Assembly: GCF_021568905.1 (NCBI RefSeq)
Contig: NZ_JAKGSB010000011.1
Coordinates: 1 to 42,467 of the forward strand
DNA from: Zavarzinia marina
GTDB lineage: Bacteria > Pseudomonadota > Alphaproteobacteria > Zavarziniales > Zavarziniaceae
Direction: 5' to 3'
Length of the DNA: 42,467 nt
Every line of letters starts with the position of its first letter. Position 1 is the stretch's first letter. A model generated the notes under the pieces. The model searched no databases. It saw only the letters and a program-made list of their open reading frames with translations, and was not told the origin of the DNA. Position numbers and translations under genes: made by a program. Of the stretch, positions 15,361 through 22,703 are shown in pieces.

Positions 15361-17973
15361 TCACCCCACCAGCGGCCTGAACGTGGTCTTGTCGGTGCCG
15401 CAGTCGGGGCAGCGCCAATCGGCGGGCAGGGCGGCGAAGGCGGTGCCCGGGGGGATGGCCTGGCCGGGCAGGCCCTGGGCTTCGTCGTAGATGAAATAGC
15501 AGCCCCGGCAGATGTGGCGCCGCGTGCCGCTGGGGCGCGGCGTCGCGGTGACCGTGGTGGCCGGCGCGGGCGCGATGTCGGGGATGGCGACGGTATCGTC
15601 GCGGCTGACGCGGCCCGATTTTCGCACCGTCAGATAGATGCCGAGATCCTTGTGGCCGAAGGCGGCGCGCAGGGAGCCGGGAATATCGAGGTCGCGGCGC
15701 CCGCTCGCCGGATTGACATTGGTCGCGCCGCAGCGCCCGTTGCGCCGCTCCACACGGCACAGGGTCTCGCCCAGGAGGATGTCGCTGCCGATCCAGTCGA
15801 ACTCCTGCCAGGGCTTGGCGCCATCGATATAGACATTGGCGCGAAAGCGCAGCGGATCGAGGGGGACGCCCCATTGCGCCTCGAGGCTGCGCAGGGTGGC
15901 GAGATTGATCAGCGAGATCACATTCTCGGGCTTGTCCATGAAATGGCCGCCCCGGCTGCGCACCAGGCGCGGCGTGCCGCGCAGCGTCGGCACCAGGCCG
16001 GCGAAGAAACGCTCCACCGCCGCGCGTCCGGCGGCGGTACCGATGTCGGCGCGGAGCAACTCGCCCTCGCCGTCGGACAGGGTCAGCACCTCGCTCCCGA
16101 CGTCCAGATGGCTCCGCACCTGGGCCAGGGCCTCGTCCAGCATCAGCATGACGAAGAGACCCTTCTTGGCCCATTTGGGGTCGTCCTCGTCCACCGGCAC
16201 GCCGGGGCGGGCCAGGGCGAAGAGACGGTCGAAGGGAAAGGGGCGGTCGGCCTCCAGCGTCACCGTCTCCACGGCCTGCGCGCTCAGGCCCTTGATCGGA
16301 TAGCGATAGAGTCCCTGGATGACGGGCATGATGGGGGCGTCCTCGAAGGATGGCGGGGCCTTGGACTTTGCCCGAACGGACACGGGCCGTCGTAGGGCCG
16401 GCTTCTGAAGATTTCGGGGAGCCGGACGGGCATTGCGCCCGGTCGCCGGTGCCGCCATGCGCGACGGCGCCGCGTCCACCATCAGCGCATCGAGGAAGTC
16501 GTGCCGGTGGTCCAGCGTATCGTCGATGATGTCGGACAGCCGCGCGATGCCCTGGTCGATCTGGCGCGGCGTCAGCGCCGCGTAACCGAGCACGATGGCG
16601 CGGCGGCTGAACACGCCGGGCCGTGCCTCGAAGGCGCCGCCCGCGGCGAGCGGATAGAGGCCGACGCGGGCGCGCCGGGCCAGGCCCTCCAGGGTCGCGG
16701 CATCGGGCACGCCGGGCGGCAGTTGCCAGAACAGATGCAGGCCCGCCTCGGTCCCGCCGACATCGGTCTCGCCGAAATGCCGGCGCAATGCCGCGAGCAG
16801 CGTGTCGCGCCGCTCCCGATACTGGGTGCGCAGGCGGGCGAGATGGGCGGCATGGCTGCCACCCTTGATGAATTCGGCCAGCGTTGCCTGTTCGGCCCAG
16901 GGATTGCCGTTGTTGGCCAGCGCCTTGGCCGCCCGCGCGGCTTCGACCAGGCGCGGCGGCACCACCATGTAGCCGAGCCGCAGCCCGGCCCCGAGGGATT
17001 TGGAGAACGTGCCGAGATGGATGGCGCAATCGGGCGCCAGGCCGGCCAGCGACGGCAGGGGCGAGCCCTCATAGCGAAAGTCGCCGTCGTAATCGTCCTC
17101 CAGGATGTAGCAGCCATGGGCGCGTGCCCAGGCGATCAGGGCGCCGCGGCGCGCGGCCGAAAGCGCGTGGCCGGTCGGATATTGGTGGGAGGGCGTGACA
17201 TAGACCAGGCCGGCGGGGCGGTCCGGCAGGGCGTCGGTCACCAGGCCTTCCGCGTCGACGGGGACGGAGGCCAGCGCCGCGCCCGAAGCCTGAAAGGCGA
17301 AGGCGGCGCCCTGATAGCACGGATCCTCCACGATCGCCGTGGTGCCGGGGCCGAGGAACAGGCGCGCGGCGATGCCGATACCTTCCTGGATGCCGGCGGT
17401 GATCACCACCTGGCCGGGATCGGCGCTGATGCCCCGGCTGGCGGCCAGATGCTCGGCGATCGCGGCGCGCAGCGCGAACAGGCCGCCCGGATCGCCATAT
17501 TGGGTCAGGCCCTGGGCCCCGCCATGGGCGAGGCGGTCCTGCAGCAGCCGGCGCCAGGTCTTCAGGGGGAAGAGCGCGGCATCGGGCCTGCCGGGAAAGA
17601 AATCGAAGCTGACGCGCCCGCCCGCCTGGGCGGTCAGGCGGGGCGCCTGGGGCAGCACGCGCGGCAGCGGCATGGCGGCGGCATCGGCCGCCATGGGCGC
17701 CGGGGGCGGGGGGCGCAGGTCTTCCGGCGGCGTCGCGGCGGCATAGATGCCGGACGCCACCCGCGCCTCGGCGTAACCTTCCAGGATCAGCAGGTCGTAG
17801 GCCCGGACGGCGGTATTGCGCGAGATCGCCAATTGTTCCGACAGGCGGCGCGACGAGGGCAGCCGCGCGCCGGGCGGAATGCGCCGGTGGCGGATCGCCG
17901 TGCGCAACTGTTCGGCCAATTGTTCGGTCAGGCTCTCGGGCCGGGACCGGTCCAGCAGAATGGGAAACTGCAT
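15361..17973 (-). CDS. Fused PdxR/MocR regulator - MOSC domain - rubredoxin
   Basis: One uninterrupted frame of 870 residues joins two proteins that are normally separate. Residues 1-75 are a GntR-type winged helix (RIPPGARLPSSRRLSEQLAI, SRNTAVRAYDLL). Residues of about 110-490 are a fold-type I aminotransferase-like domain with the PLP lysine at K325 (TFSKSLGAGLRLGY), making a PdxR/MocR regulator. A 55-residue linker rich in Pro/Arg/Ala follows. From M549 comes a MOSC N-terminal barrel (GLYRYPIKGLSAQ) and MOSC domain with its molybdenum-ligand cysteine in GRCGATNVNP (C748). The end is a rubredoxin with CRGC (C822, C825) and CPDC (C855, C858). MOSC plus iron protein resembles E. coli YcbX, which carries a [2Fe-2S] domain. 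GAGGA stands before M549, so the second part may also be translated alone. ATG 17973 is preferred over GTG 17979. Confidence 0.8.
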   Translation of the reverse strand: MQFPILLDRSRPESLTEQLAEQLRTAIRHRRIPPGARLPSSRRLSEQLAISRNTAVRAYDLLILEGYAEARVASGIYAAATPPEDLRPPPPAPMAADAAAMPLPRVLPQAPRLTAQAGGRVSFDFFPGRPDAALFPLKTWRRLLQDRLAHGGAQGLTQYGDPGGLFALRAAIAEHLAASRGISADPGQVVITAGIQEGIGIAARLFLGPGTTAIVEDPCYQGAAFAFQASGAALASVPVDAEGLVTDALPDRPAGLVYVTPSHQYPTGHALSAARRGALIAWARAHGCYILEDDYDGDFRYEGSPLPSLAGLAPDCAIHLGTFSKSLGAGLRLGYMVVPPRLVEAARAAKALANNGNPWAEQATLAEFIKGGSHAAHLARLRTQYRERRDTLLAALRRHFGETDVGGTEAGLHLFWQLPPGVPDAATLEGLARRARVGLYPLAAGGAFEARPGVFSRRAIVLGYAALTPRQIDQGIARLSDIIDDTLDHRHDFLDALMVDAAPSRMAAPATGRNARPAPRNLQKPALRRPVSVRAKSKAPPSFEDAPIMPVIQGLYRYPIKGLSAQAVETVTLEADRPFPFDRLFALARPGVPVDEDDPKWAKKGLFVMLMLDEALAQVRSHLDVGSEVLTLSDGEGELLRADIGTAAGRAAVERFFAGLVPTLRGTPRLVRSRGGHFMDKPENVISLINLATLRSLEAQWGVPLDPLRFRANVYIDGAKPWQEFDWIGSDILLGETLCRVERRNGRCGATNVNPASGRRDLDIPGSLRAAFGHKDLGIYLTVRKSGRVSRDDTVAIPDIAPAPATTVTATPRPSGTRRHICRGCYFIYDEAQGLPGQAIPPGTAFAALPADWRCPDCGTDKTTFRPLVG

Positions 17974-18356
17974 CGCCACCTTCTCCTCGCCGAAGGAGCC
18001 TAGCGCCGGCCGCGCGCCTTCGCATCGCGGAAGATGGGGCCAGATGACCTCAGGGCGCCGCCATGGTGCCAGTTGTCCGGCAATCGGCCCGAATCTGGCG
18101 CTGCCCGCCTCGCATCGACTGGCACCATGCCCTGAGCGGAAGAGGGTGAAGCGCCCTGTTTTTCACCATTGATGGCCTTGAGCGTCTCGGATCGCCTGAA
18201 AAATCGGCATTTCGCTACGGCCGGGCGGGCGGTGGGGGACGGCGGCTGGCGCCTTTCGAATTTCGGGCGATGGCTCTCGGGCCCTGGCGGTCGCGGTGGT
18301 CAGTCTGTCTGCGTCGCGCGACATGGCGTCGCCGCCGCATCCGATAGGAGACCAGG
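17974..18356. promoter_or_regulatory. 383-bp divergent regulatory region (PdxR fusion / UrtA-like gene)
   Basis: No gene is supported here. The region contains a long interrupted inverted repeat at 18049-18136 (separate entry), a smaller one with GGTGAA and TTCACC near 18145-18167, and the ribosome site AGGAG before the UrtA-like gene. Clear sigma-70 boxes were not found. Confidence 0.6.
18049..18136. promoter_or_regulatory. Putative operator: interrupted inverted repeat
   Basis: CTCAGGGC (18049-18056) and ATGGTGCCAGT (18063-18073) recur as the inverted complement ACTGGCACCAT (18118-18128) and GCCCTGAG (18129-18136). The 11-bp halves are centred 55 bp apart, about five helical turns. This suits a two-site dimeric regulator such as the adjacent MocR-type protein (inference). 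Confidence 0.5.
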
Positions 18357-19583
18357 ATGAAACTGACCCGCCGCCGCCTGGGGGCCGCTGCCGCCGGCCT
18401 CTTGCTCGCCCTCAACCTGCCCGTGGCCGCAAGGGCCGCCGAGCCGATCAAGATCGGCATCCTCCATTCGCTTTCCGGCACCATGGCCATCAGCGAGACG
18501 GTCCTGAAGGATCTGATGCTGATGATGGTGAAGGAGCAGAACGAGAAGGGCGGCGTCCTCGGCCGGCCGATCGAGGCGGTGGTGGTCGATCCCGCCTCCG
18601 ACTGGCCGCTGTTCGCCGAAAAGGCCCGCGACCTGCTGGCACGGGAGAAGGTCGCGGCCGTCTTCGGCTGCTGGACCTCGGTGTCGCGGAAATCCGTGCT
18701 GCCGGTGTTCGAGGAATTGGACGGCCTGCTGTTCTACCCCCTCGAATACGAGGGCGAGGAAAGCTCGAAGAACATCTTCTACGGCTCATCCGTGCCCGAC
18801 AACAAGGCGATCCCGGCCATCGAATATCTGATGAGCGAGGACGGCGGCGGCATCCGCCGCTTCGTGCTGGAAGGCACGGACTACGTCTACCCGCGCACCA
18901 GCAACAAGATCATCCGCGCCTTCCTCGAACAGAAGGGCATTCCGGCGGAAGACATCCGCGAGAACTACACCCCCTTCGGCTTCGCCGACTGGCAGACCGA
19001 GGTCGCCGCCATCAAGGCTTTCGGTTCCACAGGCATTCCCACGGCCGTGATTTCCACCGTCAACGGCGACGCCAACGTGCCCTTCTACAAGGAGCTGGGC
19101 AATCAGGGCATCAAGGCGACGGACATCCCCGTGATCGCCTTCTCGGTCGGGGAGGAGGAGTTGAAGGGCCTCGACACCGGGCTGCTGGTCGGCCATCTCG
19201 CGGCCTGGAGCTATTTCCAGTCGGTCGACACGCCCGAGAACAAGGCGTTCATCGAGAAGTGGCGCGCCTATATCGGCAATCCCAAGGCGGTGACCAACGA
19301 TCCCATGGAATCCGCCTATAACCTGTTCCGTCTCTGGGTGAAGGCGGTGGAGAAGGCGGGCACGACCGACGTCGACGCGGTCTCGGCGGCGATCGTCGGG
19401 GAAAGCGTGATTTCCCCGACCGGCTACGAGGTGGTAATGAACGCCAATCATCACGTCACCAAGCCGGTGATGATCGGCGAGGTCCAGGACGACGGCCAGT
19501 TCGAGATCGTCTATCAGAGCAAGCCGGTCGCGCCCAAGCCCTGGAGCCCCTATCTGCCCGCCAACGCCGGCCGCAACGATTGA
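18357..19583 (+). CDS. UrtA/AmiC-like ABC transporter substrate-binding protein
   Basis: This 408-residue protein belongs to the branched-chain amino acid/amide periplasmic binding family (Peripla_BP_5) and resembles urea- and short-amide-binding UrtA/FmdD. It has a leader with TRRRLGAAAAGLLLAL that could use the Tat route, with cleavage after AARA. Typical segments are IGILHSLSGTMAISE, VFGCWTSVSRKSVLPVFE, LFYPLEYEGEESS, and FVLEGTDYVYPR. Unlike normal urt loci, no permease or ATPase genes (urtBCDE) follow; the next gene is a ferredoxin. The protein may serve a transporter encoded elsewhere or act as a sensor. AGGAG precedes the ATG. Confidence 0.85.
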   Translation: MKLTRRRLGAAAAGLLLALNLPVAARAAEPIKIGILHSLSGTMAISETVLKDLMLMMVKEQNEKGGVLGRPIEAVVVDPASDWPLFAEKARDLLAREKVAAVFGCWTSVSRKSVLPVFEELDGLLFYPLEYEGEESSKNIFYGSSVPDNKAIPAIEYLMSEDGGGIRRFVLEGTDYVYPRTSNKIIRAFLEQKGIPAEDIRENYTPFGFADWQTEVAAIKAFGSTGIPTAVISTVNGDANVPFYKELGNQGIKATDIPVIAFSVGEEELKGLDTGLLVGHLAAWSYFQSVDTPENKAFIEKWRAYIGNPKAVTNDPMESAYNLFRLWVKAVEKAGTTDVDAVSAAIVGESVISPTGYEVVMNANHHVTKPVMIGEVQDDGQFEIVYQSKPVAPKPWSPYLPANAGRND

Positions 19584-19639
19584 GGGTCCCGGTCGCGCCC
19601 CACCCCTCGCGATGGGGTGCTTCCCGGCGAGGTCGGACC

Positions 19640-19957
19640 ATGGTGAAGATCACATTCGTTGCCGCGGACGGCCGCCTCATGGTGGTCGACGCGATGGTCG
19701 GGGCCAGCGTCATGATGGCGGCGCTGACCGGGGGCGTCGACGATCTGCCGGCGGAATGCGGCGGTGCCCTCGCCTGCGGAACCTGCCACGTCCATGTCGG
19801 AACGCCGCCCGAAGGCCTGCTGCCGCCGTCGGCGATGGAGGAGGCGATGCTGTCCAGCCTCGACGCGCGCCGCCCCGACAGCCGGCTGAGCTGCCAGCTG
19901 ACGGTCACGGCGGCGTTCGACGGCCTCGTCCTGCATCTGCCGCCCACGGACGGCTAG
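19640..19957 (+). CDS. [2Fe-2S] ferredoxin, adrenodoxin type
   Basis: The 105-residue protein is a small electron carrier. The cluster ligands are C40, C46, C49 (ECGGALACGTCH) and C85 (LSCQL), the adrenodoxin/putidaredoxin spacing. The N-terminus MVKITFVAADGRLMVVDA has the usual beta-strand start. It lies 56 bases downstream of the UrtA-like gene on the same strand and converges with the unknown gene at 19964. The redox partner is not visible; candidates would be a cytochrome P450 or Rieske oxygenase elsewhere. The start was chosen by homology length; the frame is open 20 codons further upstream but that part is Pro/Arg-rich. Confidence 0.9.
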   Translation: MVKITFVAADGRLMVVDAMVGASVMMAALTGGVDDLPAECGGALACGTCHVHVGTPPEGLLPPSAMEEAMLSSLDARRPDSRLSCQLTVTAAFDGLVLHLPPTDG

Positions 19958-19963
19958 GCGGTG

Positions 19964-20710
19964 TCAGCGCGGCGCGATGGCGCGGCGTTCCCGATCGACG
20001 ATATGGAAGGCGCCGATCGGCAGGTCGCTCGCCATCGGGTCATCCTCCAGCATGTCGACCCCGCCGCCGCGTGAGATGCGGAAGATTACCTTGAAGAGGG
20101 CGCCACCATAGAGGACGACGGCTTCGACGTCCTGGCTGCCGTCGTCGTGGCGGGCGAGAAGCAACAGGGGCTCCACGCATTTCTCGATCAGCCGGGCGAG
20201 CACGGGCGAAGGCGGGTGCGGTGGCAGGTCGTCGGCCGTCTCCAGGATCTGGAAGGCGCCGGCCTCGCCGCACACGACATGGCCGAAGAACTGGAGATAG
20301 GCGTCGAGCGCGTCGCGCTCTTCGAGCCCCGGCGGCGCTTCGGCGTTCAGGGCATGGATCACGGGCGCGGTGCCGTCGAACAGGGCGACGAATTCCGGCC
20401 CCAGCGCGAAGAGAAGGGTGGCGCCGCCGCCGTCGGCGGCGACCCGCGCGGTCAGGCATTCGATCAGCAGGATGTCGCGGCGAAAGGCCGGCGCCTGGAC
20501 CCGGACGCCATGGATCGCGGCCGGTGCCGCATCGGTGCCGGCGGCCAGAAGGTCGGCGATCAGCACCGCCGCGCTCTCCCGCGGCAGGTCCAGCCAGGGG
20601 CCGGGCGTGACCGGCGGCACCGGCCAGACCGGAGAGGGGTCGAAATCGAGCCGGGGCACCTTCGGCGGCGCGCCGGCGGCATTGCGCCGCCGGAAGTTGG
20701 AAAGCGCCAT
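19964..20710 (-). CDS. Conserved hypothetical protein downstream of phaC
   Basis: I do not recognise this 248-residue protein. It has no signal peptide or membrane helix. A Pro-rich N-terminus (VPRLDFDPSPVWPVPPVTPG) is followed by an Ala/Leu-rich globular part with several aspartate/glutamate clusters and a C-terminus with AVVLYGGALFKVIFRISRGG. The gene begins eight bases after the phaC stop codon, so it is probably co-transcribed with and possibly coupled to phaC. A role in PHA granules is therefore guessed from context only. It converges with the ferredoxin gene, six bases away. Confidence 0.65.
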   Translation of the reverse strand: MALSNFRRRNAAGAPPKVPRLDFDPSPVWPVPPVTPGPWLDLPRESAAVLIADLLAAGTDAAPAAIHGVRVQAPAFRRDILLIECLTARVAADGGGATLLFALGPEFVALFDGTAPVIHALNAEAPPGLEERDALDAYLQFFGHVVCGEAGAFQILETADDLPPHPPSPVLARLIEKCVEPLLLLARHDDGSQDVEAVVLYGGALFKVIFRISRGGGVDMLEDDPMASDLPIGAFHIVDRERRAIAPR

Positions 20711-20718
20711 CAGGCCGC

Positions 20719-22524
20719 TCAGTCGGACTTGATCTTCACATAGAGGCCGGGGGCGTCGTCCAGCACGCGCAGCTTGCCGTCGCCGGGCGTGCGCGCGGCC
20801 ACCATGGCGCCGGACTTCTTCGACATCCACTGCAGCCAGTCCGGCCACCACGACCCCGGGTGTTCCTCGGCCTTGGCGAACCATTCCTCGAAGCTGCCGG
20901 CGCCGGCCAGATCGTCGTTGGTCCAGTGCTGGTATTTCTTCGCTTCGGGCGGGTTGATGATGCCCGCGATATGGCCGGAGCCGGCGAGCACCAGGCGCAC
21001 CGGCGCCTTGAAGATGCGGGCACCCCGAAACACGGAGCGCGCGGGCGCGATATGGTCTTCCTTGGAGGCGACGAAATAGAGCGGCACCTTCACCTTGTTC
21101 AGATGGATCGGCACATTGTTCATGACGATGCCGCCCGGCTGCGACAGCCTGTTCCGCTGATACATCTCGCGCAGGTAGAACATGTGCATGGCGACCGGCA
21201 TGCGGGTCGCGTCCTGGTTCCAGAACAACAGGTCGAACGGGAAGGGATCGCGGCCCAGCAGGTAGTTGTTGACGACGAAGGACCAGATCAGGTCGTTCGC
21301 GCGCAGCATGTTGAAGGTGGTCGCCATGTCGCCGCCTTCGAGATAGCCCTTTTCCGACATGCGCTCGGCCAGGAATTCGAGCTGGTCCTCGTCGATGAAG
21401 ACGGAAAGCTCGCCCGCCTCGGCGAAATCGACCTGGGCGGCGAAGAAGGTGCAGGCGGCGATCCGCTTGTCGCCGATGGTCTGGAGATAGGCGAGGGTGG
21501 CGGCGGTCAGGGTGCCGCCGATGCAATAGCCGATGGCATTCACCTGATGCTCGCCCGTCGCCTGCTCGACGGCGTCGAGCGCGGCGAGCACGCCGTCGTT
21601 CATGTAGCCCTCGAAGCCGATCCGGGCGAGCTTCGAGTCCGGATTGACCCAGGAAACGACGAAGACCGTGAAGCCGTGGTCGACCGCCCATTTGATGAAG
21701 GAATTCTGGGGCTTGAGGTCCAGGATGTAATATTTGTTGATCCAGGGCGGCACGATCAGCAGCGGTCGGCGATAGACCTTCTCGGTCACCGGCTCGTACT
21801 GCAGCAGTTCCATCAGATCGTTGCGGAAGATCACCTTGCCCGGGGTGACGGCGATGTTGCGGCCGACCTCGAAGGCATTGGGGTCGGTCATGCGGATCGC
21901 GAGGCGGCCCTTGCCGCGCTCCAGATCCTCGAGCACATGGTCGAGGCCGCGCACCAGATTCTCGCCGTTGCTCTCGATCGTGACGCGCAGCACTTCAGGA
22001 TTGGTCAGCACGAAGTTGGAGGGCGCGATCGCATCGACGAACTGGCGGGTATAGAATTCGACCTTCTTCTTGATCTTGGGGTCCAGGCCCTCGACGTCGT
22101 GGACCGTGTTCTGCATCCAGCGCGCGGCCAGCAGGTAGGACTGCTTGATGAAGTCGAAGACCTGATTCTCTTCCCAGCTCCGGTCCTTGAAGCGCTTGTC
22201 GCTGCGCGACGGCTGGATGATCGGGTCCGGATGCTCGCCCATGAAGCGCTTGGTGGCGGTCTGCAGCAGGGCGGCGTAGTCCTTCCACAGCTTGACCTGG
22301 GTCTCGAGCAGGAAGGACGGATTGGAGATGATCTTGGCCGTCATCTCCAGATAGGCGCTGGCCAGGTTCTGCGGGTCGAACTGGACGTTCTTCTTGACGA
22401 TGTCCTGGCGTTCCATGAACTCAGCGACCAGTTTCCGGCACCGCTTGGCGATTTCAACCATGTTGCGGGCGAAGGCGGCGGGATCTGGGATCGATTGCTG
22501 GTCTTTGCCGTGTTGATCGGCCAT
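20719..22524 (-). CDS. phaC: Class I poly(3-hydroxyalkanoate) synthase
   Basis: PhaC polymerises 3-hydroxybutyryl-CoA into PHB on granules. The 601-residue length fits class I (589 in Cupriavidus necator). The lipase-like box GYCIGGT carries the nucleophile C334; the other triad residues are D490 (SKEDHIAP) and H518 (GSGHIAGI). Other landmarks are PPWINKYYILDL, FVVSWVNPD and WWPDWLQWM. The N-terminal helical part (residues 1-200) includes the standard AGRDPxxPxx-like loop less clearly. AAGGA seven bases before the ATG supports the start. The gene diverges from the OmpA-domain gene and is followed by the unknown gene. Confidence 0.97.
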   Translation of the reverse strand: MADQHGKDQQSIPDPAAFARNMVEIAKRCRKLVAEFMERQDIVKKNVQFDPQNLASAYLEMTAKIISNPSFLLETQVKLWKDYAALLQTATKRFMGEHPDPIIQPSRSDKRFKDRSWEENQVFDFIKQSYLLAARWMQNTVHDVEGLDPKIKKKVEFYTRQFVDAIAPSNFVLTNPEVLRVTIESNGENLVRGLDHVLEDLERGKGRLAIRMTDPNAFEVGRNIAVTPGKVIFRNDLMELLQYEPVTEKVYRRPLLIVPPWINKYYILDLKPQNSFIKWAVDHGFTVFVVSWVNPDSKLARIGFEGYMNDGVLAALDAVEQATGEHQVNAIGYCIGGTLTAATLAYLQTIGDKRIAACTFFAAQVDFAEAGELSVFIDEDQLEFLAERMSEKGYLEGGDMATTFNMLRANDLIWSFVVNNYLLGRDPFPFDLLFWNQDATRMPVAMHMFYLREMYQRNRLSQPGGIVMNNVPIHLNKVKVPLYFVASKEDHIAPARSVFRGARIFKAPVRLVLAGSGHIAGIINPPEAKKYQHWTNDDLAGAGSFEEWFAKAEEHPGSWWPDWLQWMSKKSGAMVAARTPGDGKLRVLDDAPGLYVKIKSD

Positions 22525-22612
22525 GAACCATTCCTTATTGTTCGCGAGCGGGCGGTGACGGACATGCGGAAGACCCGATGGTGTTCCGGTGTGGGGTTTC
22601 CTCTCGCGGCGG

Positions 22613-22641
22613 AGTATAAGTACTTCGTGTTATGGGTTAAA
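22613..22641 (-). promoter_or_regulatory. Putative phaC promoter
   Basis: On the minus strand TTTAAC (22636-22641) and TATACT (22613-22618) are 17 bases apart. The transcript would have an 80-90-base leader before the phaC ATG. It lies in the short AT-rich patch of the divergent region. Confidence 0.4.
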
Positions 22642-22703
22642 GTCGACGTCCGTATGATGTCGTGCGGTCCTTGCGGGACCGGTGTTTGGTCGAGGTTCGG
22701 GCA

